Assembly (NCBI GenBank): GCA_013360675.1
Contig: JABWBB010000003.1
Span: 44,746 to 108,745, forward strand
Direction: 5' to 3'
DNA: 64,000 nucleotides
Source of the DNA: Phycisphaerales bacterium
GTDB taxonomy: Bacteria > Planctomycetota > Phycisphaerae > Phycisphaerales > UBA1924
The number at the start of each line of letters is the position of its first letter. Within the stretch, counting starts at the first letter, position 1. Below are positions 7,044 through 16,514 of this stretch, in pieces. Under the pieces are notes generated by a model. It saw nothing but the letters and a program-made list of their open reading frames with translations, ran no database searches and had not been told where the DNA came from. The position numbers and the translations under genes were made by a program.

Positions 7044-9920
7044 ATGTCAGGGATTTCCACGGGCGTTGGCATCTTCAGCGGCGTCGATTCACGGTCGCTG
7101 ATCGACCAGTTGATGGCGCTCGAGGCCCGCCCGCGTCAAGCGGCCCAGGCCCGCATCGCGCAACTGCAGCTTCAGCAGACCGCATATCTCGACATCAATA
7201 CGCGCATGTCGGCGATGCGCTCGGCCGCCCAGGCCTTCCGTGTCAATACGACGTTCCAGGCACGCCGCGCGGTGTCATCGAACACGAGCGTGATGACGGC
7301 GACCGCATCGAACACCGCCCCGCCGGGCACCTATTCGTTCATCGTCGATCGCCTGGTCTCGACCCAGCAGCAGATGAGCCGCGGGTTCGCCAACTCGGAC
7401 CAGACCGGGCTTGGCATCACCAGCCTGACGTTCGAATCGGCCCAGGCGCGCCTGGACCGCGATGTGGCCCTGGCCGACCTCAACGACGGTCAGGGGGCCC
7501 AGCGCGGCCGGATCATCATCACCGACTCGGGCAACCGCAATACGACGGTCGATCTCTCGCGCACCACCACTATCGGCGAGGTGATCCAGGCCATCAACAG
7601 CAACGGCACATCGCAGGTCACCGCGAGCGTCTCTGGCGGTCGCCTGGTCGTACGCGACAACGCGGGCGGGGCGCTCACCATCGCTGATGCCTCGGGCTAC
7701 ACCACGGCGACGAGCCTGGGCATTGCCGGGTCGGGCACGGGTTCCATCACCGGGAGCGTGATCTATCGGCTCAACGCGAACACGTCGCTGGCCTCGCTCA
7801 ACGATGGCGCAGGCGTTTCGATCAAGAGCATCGCGGGCACATCGCCCTCGAACTTCACGATCCAGGTCGTCGACGGCTCGACCATGACGACCAATGTCAA
7901 TGTGTACCTCGGCGAGGTGCGCGACGATTCGGGTGCAGTCACCCAGGCCGCCGCCTCAACCGTGAACGACGTGCTCACGCGGATCAACGCCGCCCTCTCC
8001 GCCAGCGTCTCCGACATCACCGCCTCGATCGACGCGACCAACGGACGCCTGCTCATCACCGACAGTTCCGGGCTGCAGACCCTCAGCGTGATCGAGGGGT
8101 CGGGCTCCACCGCGGCGGACCTTGGGCTGACGGCCACCCAGGTGGGCAACGCCATCCCGGGTCGACGCATCCTGGCGGGGCTCAACACCACACTGGCCCG
8201 CGGGCTCAACGGGGCCGGGGGAATCTCAGGCGACGGTGTGCTCAACTTTACCGCTCGCGACGGGCACGCCTTCAGCGTGACCATCGATCGCACCGCCTCG
8301 CTGACCGATATCTTCGCCCAGATCCAGACCGCATCGGGCACTGGCGCCAACAACCAGCCGCGCATCAGCCTCTCCCTCGACACCAACGGCACGGGCATCC
8401 GCGTCACCGACAACACGGGCCTGACCACCAGCAATCTAATCATCACCGGCACTAGCGGCAGCAACAGCGCCGAATCACTGAAGATCTCGACAGGGGTTTC
8501 GGGCGTTGCGGCCGCGGTGAAGGAATCGGGCAATCTGCAGCGGCGTTACATGAGCCGCGCCACATCGCTGGCGGGGCTCAATGCCGGGCGAGGGATCGGC
8601 ACGGGCACGGTGCGACTGACCGACGCCACAGGCGCGGTCGCCTCGTTCACCGTGGGCACAAACCAGAAAAACCTGGGCGACATCATCGACCAGATCAACT
8701 CCTCGGGCCTGCTGCTGATCGCCCGGATCAACACCAACGGCGACGGGATCGAGATCGTCGAGAACACCTCTTCTTCTCCCGCCGGTCCCGTCAAGATCAA
8801 GGTCGAGGACGTCTCGGGCACGGTGGCCCAGTCGCTCAATCTCCGCGGCGAGGCCACGGGCATCGGCGCGAGCAACACCATCAACGGCTCCTTCGAGCGC
8901 ACCATCACCTTCAACGCAGGCGACACGCTCCAGCAGGTGGTCACCAAGATCAACGACGGGCGGGCCGGGGCGACAGCCTCGATCGTCCGTGATGGCAACG
9001 GCGCCACACCCTTCCGTCTGAGCCTGACGAGCCGGCAGACGGGCGCAGGCGGTCGTTTCCTGGTCGATTCGGGGTCGTTCGATCTTTCCTGGAACACGCT
9101 CGATGTGGGGCGCGATTCCCGCGCGTTCTACGGCTCGACCGACGCCGCTCGCGGCATCGTGCTGGGCGGGTCGAACAACTCGATCGACGGCGCGGTGCCG
9201 GGCATGCGACTCGACCTCCTCTCCGCCAGCGACTCGCCCGTCAGCGTCACCGTCTCCTCCGACACCCAGGCCATCGAGACGGCGATCGGCGCCTTCGTCA
9301 GCACACTCAACACCGCCATCGAGCGCATCAACTCCAACACCCGATACGACGCTGCGGCGCAGCGCGGCGGTCCTCTGCTGGGCGATTCCACCGCCCTCGA
9401 ACTCAAGCAGGCCCTCTACACCATGCTCCAGTCCACGCCCACGGGGGTCTCGGGGCGCTATCAGCGTCTGTCCGACGTGGGCGTCCGCATCGGTCAGGGC
9501 GGCCGCATCGAGTTCAACCAGGACCAGTTTCGCACGGCGATGGCCCAGGACCCGGCGGCGGTCGAGGCCCTCTTCTCCGCCCGCGTCCAGGCCGACGACA
9601 CCTTCATCGAGCTTGAGCCGGGCGTGCGCGTCCGCAACCCTCGCTCGGGCTCGTCCTTCAGCACCCTGGGCATGATGGGCCGCTTCGAGCAGCTCGCCAC
9701 GCGTTACATCGATTCAACCGACGGCGTGCTCACTCGCCGCGGACGGGGGATCGACGAGCAGATCCGCCTGCAGAACACGCGCATCACCACGATCACCGAG
9801 AGCCTCGATCGGCGGCGCGAGGTGCTCGAACGCAAGTTCGCCGCCATGGAAGTCGCAATCCAACGCATGCAGAGCCAGCAGAGCGCCCTGGGCTCGCTGG
9901 GCGGGCTGATCCGTCGCTGA
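7044..9920 (+). CDS. fliD: flagellar hook-associated protein 2 (filament cap) FliD, enlarged
   Basis: FliD caps the growing flagellar filament and helps flagellin fold into place outside the cell. The N-terminal region MSGISTGVGIFSGVDSRSL and the following helical stretch, and the C-terminal coiled coil (about the last 75 residues), match the FliD terminal domains. The ATG at 7044 is preferred over the upstream in-frame ATG at 6930 because it begins with the family N-terminus and has a GGGGG-rich ribosome site just before it. At 958 residues it is far longer than the usual 450-700. The middle holds about four related modules starting near residues 140, 247, 382 and 506, each opening with a LxxLNxGxG-like motif, like flagellin hook IN motifs. 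fliS follows 43 bases downstream. No flagellin gene is in the window. Confidence 0.9.
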   Translation: MSGISTGVGIFSGVDSRSLIDQLMALEARPRQAAQARIAQLQLQQTAYLDINTRMSAMRSAAQAFRVNTTFQARRAVSSNTSVMTATASNTAPPGTYSFIVDRLVSTQQQMSRGFANSDQTGLGITSLTFESAQARLDRDVALADLNDGQGAQRGRIIITDSGNRNTTVDLSRTTTIGEVIQAINSNGTSQVTASVSGGRLVVRDNAGGALTIADASGYTTATSLGIAGSGTGSITGSVIYRLNANTSLASLNDGAGVSIKSIAGTSPSNFTIQVVDGSTMTTNVNVYLGEVRDDSGAVTQAAASTVNDVLTRINAALSASVSDITASIDATNGRLLITDSSGLQTLSVIEGSGSTAADLGLTATQVGNAIPGRRILAGLNTTLARGLNGAGGISGDGVLNFTARDGHAFSVTIDRTASLTDIFAQIQTASGTGANNQPRISLSLDTNGTGIRVTDNTGLTTSNLIITGTSGSNSAESLKISTGVSGVAAAVKESGNLQRRYMSRATSLAGLNAGRGIGTGTVRLTDATGAVASFTVGTNQKNLGDIIDQINSSGLLLIARINTNGDGIEIVENTSSSPAGPVKIKVEDVSGTVAQSLNLRGEATGIGASNTINGSFERTITFNAGDTLQQVVTKINDGRAGATASIVRDGNGATPFRLSLTSRQTGAGGRFLVDSGSFDLSWNTLDVGRDSRAFYGSTDAARGIVLGGSNNSIDGAVPGMRLDLLSASDSPVSVTVSSDTQAIETAIGAFVSTLNTAIERINSNTRYDAAAQRGGPLLGDSTALELKQALYTMLQSTPTGVSGRYQRLSDVGVRIGQGGRIEFNQDQFRTAMAQDPAAVEALFSARVQADDTFIELEPGVRVRNPRSGSSFSTLGMMGRFEQLATRYIDSTDGVLTRRGRGIDEQIRLQNTRITTITESLDRRREVLERKFAAMEVAIQRMQSQQSALGSLGGLIRR

Positions 9921-9963
9921 TCACTCAAGTCGTCCGCCGCAAGGACCGATACTCCACCACGCC

Positions 9964-10413
9964 ATGAGCCAGGCCACCTCCCAGACCCGTTCCGCCAACG
10001 AATACCTCAAGATGAAGGTCCTCTCGGCCAACCCGGAGGAGCTGCGGCTGATGCTGCTCGAGGGGGCCATCAAGTTCGGGCGGCAGGGGCGCGAGGCCAT
10101 GGCCGTGAACAAGCACGAGGCCGCATTCCTGGGCATCTCGCAGTGCCGAAACATCGTCTTCGAACTGCTCACGACGATCCGCGAGGACATCGACCCCGAA
10201 CTGGCGACCAACGCCAAGGCGCTCTACGCCTTCATGTACCGCGAGATCGTCGATGCCGGTTTCGAGCGCGACGTCAAGAAACTCGATCGCGTTCTCGAAC
10301 TGCTCGAGTATGAGCGCGAGACCTGGGTCATGCTCATGGGCCAACTCTCGAAGGAGCGGGGCATCGCCCCAGCGCCCGCCGAGCGCAAGGGCCCCTTCAG
10401 CCTGCAGGGCTAA
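9964..10413 (+). CDS. fliS: flagellar export chaperone FliS
   Basis: A 149-residue, mostly helical protein. FliS binds the C-terminus of flagellin in the cytoplasm and prevents early polymerisation before export. The opening SANEYLKMKVLSANPEELRLMLLEGAIKF matches the FliS pattern (YxxxxVxxAxPxELxxMLYxGAI), and it sits directly behind fliD, the usual gene order. Its TAA stop overlaps the stop codon of the convergent holB gene (bases 10410-10413), so no terminator fits between them. The C-terminal tail (about the last 20 residues) is Ala/Pro-rich and probably disordered. Confidence 0.88.
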   Translation: MSQATSQTRSANEYLKMKVLSANPEELRLMLLEGAIKFGRQGREAMAVNKHEAAFLGISQCRNIVFELLTTIREDIDPELATNAKALYAFMYREIVDAGFERDVKKLDRVLELLEYERETWVMLMGQLSKERGIAPAPAERKGPFSLQG

Positions 10414-11546
10414 CTCGCCTCGCACGCGGCGAGTTCCGCCGCCAGGTGATCCATCACGAACAACGCGTTGACGTTCGCTTCGAGCTCCGTCTCGGCGCGC
10501 CGAATGGCATCGATCGCGCGGGCATTTCGCTCCGCGCGCCCGCCCCCACGCCCAGCACGCATCCCGCGACGTTCGCGCTCGGCCAGCAGGCGAAAGAGCC
10601 ATGCGGCCCCGGCGTGATTCGCCGCCTCCTTGCTCGCCTGAGGTCGCTCCTTCACATACGCCTCGGCCCATCCCTCCACGAGGTCGTGCATCGCAGGGCC
10701 CAGTTCGGGCGAGTACCGCCCCGCATCCCCCGCCGCCAGGAGCGGCTCCAAGCGCAACGCCCAATCGTGCAACGCTGACACATCGGCGGCCTCGTATACG
10801 CCCGGCGACCCGCACGCGAACTCGAGCAGCCACCGCGCCCGCTCCCCTTCGGCCTCGAGCCCGCGCCCGCGAATCCATGCACGCATCTCAGCCTCTGACA
10901 GCGGAGAGAATCCCACCATCTGGCTGCGGCTGCGGATCGTCGGCAGCAGCCGGTCCGGGCGCGATGTCACCAGGATCACCAGCGTGCCCGGGGGCGGCTC
11001 TTCGAGCGTCTTGAGCAGAGCATTCTGGGCCGCGTCGGCCATCAATTCGGCTTCGTCCACAATGAAGACCTTGGTGGCGCGCGCGCCCGGGGCGGCCATG
11101 GCGGTCTTCGCCGCCGGCTCGATCAGAAACTCGCGGATCACGTCGACGGGGATCACCCGCTGTTTGCGCTTCTGCACGTCGGCATCCGCGCTAAAGCGGG
11201 CGAGTTCCTTGCGGACGACATGGAGGTCGGGGTGCGTGCCCGCCGCCAGCAGGCGCTGCACGGGGCTCTCGGGATCGGGGGCGATCGAGCCGTCGAGCCC
11301 GGGGGCCGAGGAGGGATCGATCAACAGGGCGGTGAAGGCCAGGGCCGTGGTCATTTTCCCCACGCCCATGGGCCCGTGAAAGACCCACGCGTGGTGCAGG
11401 CGGTCCGAGGCCAGGGCCGACGTGAGTACGCGCAGCGCGTGGGCCTGGCCGATCACGCGGGCCAGCGGGATGGGGGCGTCGACGGGAAGCGCCGCGGCAC
11501 GGGGCTCGTCGGCCTTGACCTTCTTGGGGGCGGGTTTGCGGGCCAC
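10410..11546 (-). CDS. holB: DNA polymerase III delta' subunit (clamp loader)
   Basis: A 378-residue AAA+ protein from the GTG at 11546. Features are VIGQAHALRVLTSAL near residue 31, a Walker A motif GPMGVGKMT at about 58-66, a DEAE-type Walker B-like segment, NALLKTLEEPPPGT, and the sensor/arginine-finger stretch TIRSRSQMV. These are the DnaX/HolB signatures, so the protein should load the sliding clamp on DNA. Unlike E. coli delta', it keeps an intact Walker A. The frame is open upstream, but the GTG is chosen because earlier starts would run into the small membrane gene that ends at 11563. The ribosome site there is weak. DnaX itself is not in the window. Confidence 0.85.
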   Translation of the reverse strand: MARKPAPKKVKADEPRAAALPVDAPIPLARVIGQAHALRVLTSALASDRLHHAWVFHGPMGVGKMTTALAFTALLIDPSSAPGLDGSIAPDPESPVQRLLAAGTHPDLHVVRKELARFSADADVQKRKQRVIPVDVIREFLIEPAAKTAMAAPGARATKVFIVDEAELMADAAQNALLKTLEEPPPGTLVILVTSRPDRLLPTIRSRSQMVGFSPLSEAEMRAWIRGRGLEAEGERARWLLEFACGSPGVYEAADVSALHDWALRLEPLLAAGDAGRYSPELGPAMHDLVEGWAEAYVKERPQASKEAANHAGAAWLFRLLAERERRGMRAGRGGGRAERNARAIDAIRRAETELEANVNALFVMDHLAAELAACEAS

Positions 11547-11562
11547 GGGGAAGCCTAGGTGT

Positions 11563-11823
11563 CTATGAGCCCCGGTTGCGGAGCCGGTCAAGCCGGGCCG
11601 CGAGGATCGCGATCTGGAGTTCGAGTTTGCGTTTGCGAAGCACACGCAACTCGTCCTCGGCCTCCGTAATCCGGTCCCAACGAGGCTGATCCTTCGCCGC
11701 CTGACGTTCGCGCTTCCACTGCTCGAGTTTGATCATGAAGCCGAGAAAAGCGAAGATGGAGATCAGTACACCGAGCAGGAGGTACGGTTCAACATCATGG
11801 AAGGACATCTCCGCAAGCGACAT
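11563..11823 (-). CDS. small membrane-anchored coiled-coil protein
   Basis: An 86-residue protein with one membrane segment (about residues 13-31, PYLLLGVLISIFAFLGFMI) followed by a charged, helical, probably coiled-coil C-terminus rich in Arg, Glu and Leu. No family is recognised. It lies between sthA (13 bases upstream) and holB (16 bases downstream) on the same strand, so the three are probably co-transcribed. A second possible start is Met6. Confidence 0.55.
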   Translation of the reverse strand: MSLAEMSFHDVEPYLLLGVLISIFAFLGFMIKLEQWKRERQAAKDQPRWDRITEAEDELRVLRKRKLELQIAILAARLDRLRNRGS

Positions 11824-11836
11824 CGTTGATTGTCTC

Positions 11837-13255
11837 CTAGGTATGCCTCAACTTATTCAGCCCGTTCAGCGCGGCGACCTTGTAGCACTCGGCCAGCGTG
11901 GGGTAGTTAAATACCGCGTCGATGAAGTACTCGACCGTCGCCTTGAAGGCGATGGCGCACTGCCCGATGTGGATGAGTTCGGTCGCCCCAGTGCCGATGA
12001 CGTGCGCCCCCAGGATCGCGTGGCTCTCCTGGTGGATCAGTAGTTTGAGCATGCCGATCTCATCGCCCAGCAGTTGCCCGCGTGCGATCTCCTTGTACTG
12101 GGCCACGCCCGACTCGTAGGGGATCCCCTCGGCGGTCAGGCGTTCCTCGGTCCACCCCACCGTCGAGATCTCGGGGATTGAATAGATGCCGTAGGGGATC
12201 AGTTCAGCCGCGCTCTCCTTGCGCTTGCCGAACATCGCGCAGGCGGCCAGGCGTCCCTGCTCCATGCTCGTCGAGGCGAGCGCGGGGAAGCCGATCACAT
12301 CGCCCACGGCGTAGATATGCGGGACGCTTGTCTGGAAAAACTCGTTGACCTTGACACGTCCGCGCTCGTCGGCCCGTAGGCCCGCCGCCTCGAGGTTGAG
12401 CCCGTCGGTTGCGCCCTGGCGCCCGATGGCATACAGCAGGCAATCGGCGCGCAGTTGCTTGCCGCTCTCGAGCGTGGCCTCGACCAGCACCTTGTCCACC
12501 GAGCGTGCCCCCGGGGGAGCCTCGGTCCGTTTGATGCTGACGACTTTCTCGCCAAGACGCAGCGTGACTCCCGCTTGTCGCAGGTGGTACTGCAGGGCCT
12601 CGCAGATCTCGGCGTCGATGAAATCCAGCAGGCGGCTGCGCCCCTCCACCAGCGTGACCTTGACGCCAAGGGCCGCCAGCATCGAGGCGTACTCGGTCCC
12701 GATCACGCCGCCCCCGACCACGATCATCGAGTAGGGAAGGTGACGCAGGCCCAGCAGTTCGTCCGAGGTGATGATGTCGTCAGTCCCGAACTCGATCGCG
12801 GCCGGGCGCGCAGGTCGGGTTCCCACGGCGATGCAGATGTGATCAGCCTGCACGCTCTCGGTCGCATGCTTGCCGATGACGTCGATTGTATTGGCATCGC
12901 GGAACTGCCCACGCCCGGTGATGAGCGTGATGTCATTGCCCGCGAAATGCCCCCGCACCAGCTCGATCTCGGCCTTGATCACGTCCTGGCAACTCTGCCA
13001 GAGGCCCGACAAGGTTGCCTCGCGGGCGGCGGCGGCGAAGTCCGCCGATCGCGGCGCGACCGAGTGACACCCGCCCAGGTTCAGGATCGCCTCGCGAAGA
13101 GCCTTGGATGGGATGGTGCCGGTGTTGATCGCCGCCCCCCCCACGACCTCGGCGGCTTCCACCACGCAGACGGACTTGCCAAGCTTGGCCGCCTGGATCG
13201 CGGCCTTCTGCCCCCCGGGGCCCGAACCAATCACACAGAGATCAAAGTGGCGCAT
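11837..13255 (-). CDS. sthA: soluble pyridine nucleotide transhydrogenase SthA
   Basis: A 472-residue flavoprotein of the disulfide-reductase fold. It has the FAD motif GSGPGG near residue 10, the NAD(P) motif VVGGGVIGTEYASML, and the second FAD motif IYAVGDVIGFPALAST. At the position where lipoamide and glutathione reductases carry the redox-active CxxxxC pair, it has INTGTIPSKALREA, with no cysteines; this is typical of SthA, which moves hydride between NADH and NADPH without a disulfide. It should balance NADPH in the cytoplasm. The gene is divergent from alaS, with 177 bases between the starts. Confidence 0.92.
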   Translation of the reverse strand: MRHFDLCVIGSGPGGQKAAIQAAKLGKSVCVVEAAEVVGGAAINTGTIPSKALREAILNLGGCHSVAPRSADFAAAAREATLSGLWQSCQDVIKAEIELVRGHFAGNDITLITGRGQFRDANTIDVIGKHATESVQADHICIAVGTRPARPAAIEFGTDDIITSDELLGLRHLPYSMIVVGGGVIGTEYASMLAALGVKVTLVEGRSRLLDFIDAEICEALQYHLRQAGVTLRLGEKVVSIKRTEAPPGARSVDKVLVEATLESGKQLRADCLLYAIGRQGATDGLNLEAAGLRADERGRVKVNEFFQTSVPHIYAVGDVIGFPALASTSMEQGRLAACAMFGKRKESAAELIPYGIYSIPEISTVGWTEERLTAEGIPYESGVAQYKEIARGQLLGDEIGMLKLLIHQESHAILGAHVIGTGATELIHIGQCAIAFKATVEYFIDAVFNYPTLAECYKVAALNGLNKLRHT

Positions 13256-13432
13256 CGGGTGGATGGTAGCGAAAAACGCCCCGCCGGACCGTTTTCAATC
13301 ACCACAAGACATGGTCGATCCCAACTCGCCGGCCCTCCAGACGACCCCTCCACTGTCTTCAGGCTCGCCCACGGACATGGGGCAAGGAGGGCCATAACCT
13401 ACCCCGACCGCGAGCCGCCACAGGAATCCCCC

Positions 13433-16321
13433 ATGCAATGGACTGCCGACCACGTCCGCAAGACCTTCATCGAGTTCTTCGCCAAGTCGAAGGCGCACAC
13501 GTTCGTGCCCTCGTCACCCTGTGTGCCGCTCGAAGATCCCACCCTTCTCTTCACCAATGCGGGCATGAACCAGTTCAAGCCCATCTTTCTTGGGCAGGCC
13601 GACCCGGCCAGCGACCTGGGCAGACTCAAGAGGGCCGTCAACAGCCAGAAGTGCATCCGCGCCGGCGGCAAACACAATGACCTCGACGATGTGGGGCGCG
13701 ATACCTACCACCACACCTTCTTCGAGATGCTGGGGAACTGGTCCTTCGGCGACTACTTCAAGAAGGAAGCTGTCGAGTGGTCGTGGGAGCTGCTGACGAA
13801 GGTTTACAAACTCCCCGAGGATCGGCTGTACGCCACCTACTTCGAGGGCAACCCGGCGACCGGGCTCGAGCCCGACCACGAGACGCGCGAACTCTGGCTC
13901 AGGTTCCTCCCGCCCGAGCGGGTCCTTCCCGGCAACATGAAGGACAACTTCTGGGAGATGGGCGACACGGGCCCCTGCGGGCCCTGCACCGAGATCCACT
14001 TCGACCGCATAGGTCCCAAGGCCCGTGGCAAGTTTGTCCCCGAACTTGTCAACGCCGGCGACAGCGATCTCATCGAGATCTGGAACAACGTCTTCATCCA
14101 GTACAACCGCGAGGAGGGTGGCACGCTCCGGCCGCTCCCGGCGCGCCACGTCGACACGGGCATGGGCCTCGAACGCCTGGTTTCGATCCTGCAGAACGTC
14201 CGTTCGAACTATGACACCGACGTCTTCGCGCCCATCTTCGCCCACATCGAGCAGCTCACCGGCGCTCACCCTTACATGGGCAAGCTCGGCGCCGCCGACG
14301 TGGGCAACGTCGATACCGCCTATCGCGTCATCGCCGACCACATCCGCACGCTCACCTTCGCCATCACCGACGGGGCGCTTCCCTCCAACGTGGGGCGCGG
14401 CTATGTCCTGCGGCGCATCCTGCGCCGGGCCGTCCGTTATGGGCGTCAGGTGCTGGGGGCACGCACTGGCTTCTTCGCTCAGCTCGTCCCCACCGTGGTT
14501 GATCGCTTCGGCGAGACCTTCCCCGAACTGCGCAAAGACCCGACCCGCGTCGCCGGGGTGATCCTTGAAGAAGAAGAATCATTCGGTCGCACGCTCGACC
14601 GCGGGATCAAGCTCTTCGACGAGGTGGCCGCCCGCGGCGTGATCAGCGGCGAGGACGCCTTCAAGCTCTACGACACCTTCGGCTTCCCCATCGATCTGAC
14701 GGTTCAGATGGCCCAGGAACGCGGGCTGACCGTCAATACCGATGCCTTCGAAACCTGCATGGAGAAGGCCAAGGAGCGTTCCCGCGCGGTCGACGCCAAG
14801 AGCGAGGCCCGCTCGATCACGCTCGGGGCCGATGAGATTGCCCGCCTTCGCCGCCTGCACGTCGAAGCCACCGACGACACGGGCAAGCATGACGCACGCG
14901 ATGTTCGCGCTCACGTCAAGGCGATCTGGAATGGTGACACGTTCGACGACCACGCGCGGGCCAGCGTCGTACAGTCCCGCCGCACGATCGGGTTGATCGT
15001 CGACCGGACCTCGTTCTACGCCGAGGCGGGCGGGCAGCAGGCCGACACGGGCAAGGTCCATGTCACCACCGAGGCCCGCTCCAACTCGCGCGACAGGCAC
15101 GAGGGGGGCGAGTTTGTCGTTGAATCCGTTCAGGCCTTTGGCGAGTACATCCTGCACCTGGGGCACGTGACCCACGGCGAGATCCGCGTGGGCGACAGCG
15201 TCTCGATGGAAGTCGACAAACGCCGGCGCGCACGCACCGCCTCGAACCACACCGCGACCCACCTGGCCAACTTCGCGCTGCGCCGCGTGCTGGGGAATCA
15301 CGTCGAGCAGAAGGGCTCTCTCGTCGCGCCCGAGCGCCTCCGCTTCGACTTCGCCCACACCCAGCCCGTAACCGCGGATGAACTCGAGAAGATCGAAGAG
15401 ATCGTCCGCTCACAGATCCGCCAGGACCTGACCGTCTACGCCGAGCCCGCCAGCCTGGCCAAGGCCAGGACGATCGCGGGCGTTCGCGCGGTCTTTGGCG
15501 AGCAGTATCCTGACCCCGTCCGCGTCGTCGCCATCGGCGAGCCCATCGCCGAACTCATCGACAATCCCGCGAATCCCGCGTGGACCGAGCTGTCGGTCGA
15601 GTTCTGCGGCGGGACCCACGCCACCACCACCGCCACCCTGGGCGCCTTCGCCCTGATCAGCGAAGAGGCCGTTGCCAAGGGCGTGCGCCGCATCGCGGGG
15701 GTCACGGGGACCGACGCCTCAGAGGCCATCGCCAATGCCGACGCGATGGACGAGTCCATCCGCGCCGCCGCCGGCATGAGCGACGCCGATCTCATCAATC
15801 TTGTCCCCTCGCTGGCGCAGGAACTCGAGCAGCGGGTCATGCCCTCGGCCCGGCGTGTCCGATTGCGTGCCAAGATCGTCCAGCTGCAGGAGCGGCTCAA
15901 GGGTGCCGCCAAGGCGATCGCCGCCCAGCAGCGCGACGAGGCTGTCCGCCAGGCGCGGGTGCTGGCCGATCACGCCCTCATCGCCAATGACATGGTGATC
16001 GTGGCTTCGCTGGCGCTGGCCGACGACAAGCAATCGCTCCAGGCGGCGGTTCAGGCCATCCGTGATGTCTGCCCGCGTGCGGCGGTGCTCCTCTTCGGCG
16101 TCGACGAGAGCGCGGCCAAAGTAAGTGTCAACGCCAGCGTGCCCGAGTGGCTCGTCGCCAAGGGTCTCAAGGCCGGCGACTGGGTACGCGAGGCGTGCGG
16201 CGTCATCGGCGGCAAGGGGGGCGGACGCCCCGACGCCGCCCAGGGTGGTGGGACCAACATCGCGAAGACGCAGGACGCCATCGTCGCCTCACGCACCTGG
16301 GCGCTCAAGCTCGTAATGTAG
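13433..16321 (+). CDS. alaS: alanine--tRNA ligase
   Basis: A 962-residue class II synthetase that charges tRNA-Ala. The N-terminus MQWTADHVRKTFIEFFAKS and MNQFKPIFLG are family hallmarks, followed by the catalytic-core stretch PCGPCTEIHFD and the tRNA-recognition region with LPSNVGRGYVLRRI. The editing domain has the zinc/active-site pairs HTATH (His606 and His610) and CGGTH (Cys725 to His729), which remove serine and glycine from mischarged tRNA. The C-terminal DHHA1 domain carries GGKGGGRPDAAQGGG. It is about 85 residues longer than E. coli AlaS. The ATG at 13433 gives the family start; the frame is open far upstream only because it lies opposite sthA. Confidence 0.97.
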   Translation: MQWTADHVRKTFIEFFAKSKAHTFVPSSPCVPLEDPTLLFTNAGMNQFKPIFLGQADPASDLGRLKRAVNSQKCIRAGGKHNDLDDVGRDTYHHTFFEMLGNWSFGDYFKKEAVEWSWELLTKVYKLPEDRLYATYFEGNPATGLEPDHETRELWLRFLPPERVLPGNMKDNFWEMGDTGPCGPCTEIHFDRIGPKARGKFVPELVNAGDSDLIEIWNNVFIQYNREEGGTLRPLPARHVDTGMGLERLVSILQNVRSNYDTDVFAPIFAHIEQLTGAHPYMGKLGAADVGNVDTAYRVIADHIRTLTFAITDGALPSNVGRGYVLRRILRRAVRYGRQVLGARTGFFAQLVPTVVDRFGETFPELRKDPTRVAGVILEEEESFGRTLDRGIKLFDEVAARGVISGEDAFKLYDTFGFPIDLTVQMAQERGLTVNTDAFETCMEKAKERSRAVDAKSEARSITLGADEIARLRRLHVEATDDTGKHDARDVRAHVKAIWNGDTFDDHARASVVQSRRTIGLIVDRTSFYAEAGGQQADTGKVHVTTEARSNSRDRHEGGEFVVESVQAFGEYILHLGHVTHGEIRVGDSVSMEVDKRRRARTASNHTATHLANFALRRVLGNHVEQKGSLVAPERLRFDFAHTQPVTADELEKIEEIVRSQIRQDLTVYAEPASLAKARTIAGVRAVFGEQYPDPVRVVAIGEPIAELIDNPANPAWTELSVEFCGGTHATTTATLGAFALISEEAVAKGVRRIAGVTGTDASEAIANADAMDESIRAAAGMSDADLINLVPSLAQELEQRVMPSARRVRLRAKIVQLQERLKGAAKAIAAQQRDEAVRQARVLADHALIANDMVIVASLALADDKQSLQAAVQAIRDVCPRAAVLLFGVDESAAKVSVNASVPEWLVAKGLKAGDWVREACGVIGGKGGGRPDAAQGGGTNIAKTQDAIVASRTWALKLVM

Positions 16322-16330
16322 CCGCGAGGG

Positions 16331-16498
16331 TCAGCGCGGCGTTTCCGCGGGTTGCTGCGCCGCCTTGTCGGGGTCGGCGTAAGCGCTGCGCGGCACGTCG
16401 GTCACCACGCGCAGTTTCAGCCAGAGGAGCATCGCCACCGCGCCCCCAATGGCCGCCACGATGACCGTCCTGCGTGATGTGCTGGATTTCTTGCTCAC
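16331..16498 (-). CDS. 55-residue single-pass membrane protein at the end of the pseudopilin cluster
   Basis: A very short protein with a basic N-terminus (MSKKSSTSRR), one membrane segment (about residues 11-27) and a polar tail. The GTG at 16498 is chosen because GGGAG lies seven bases before it; an in-frame ATG at 16534 would overlap the preceding gene by 20 bases. It lies 16 bases after the GspH-like gene on the same strand, so it is likely the last gene of that operon. It has no pilin motif. Function unknown, and because it is so short the reading frame itself is only moderately sure. Confidence 0.45.
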   Translation of the reverse strand: MSKKSSTSRRTVIVAAIGGAVAMLLWLKLRVVTDVPRSAYADPDKAAQQPAETPR

Positions 16499-16514
16499 CG
16501 GCGCTCTCCCTGAA

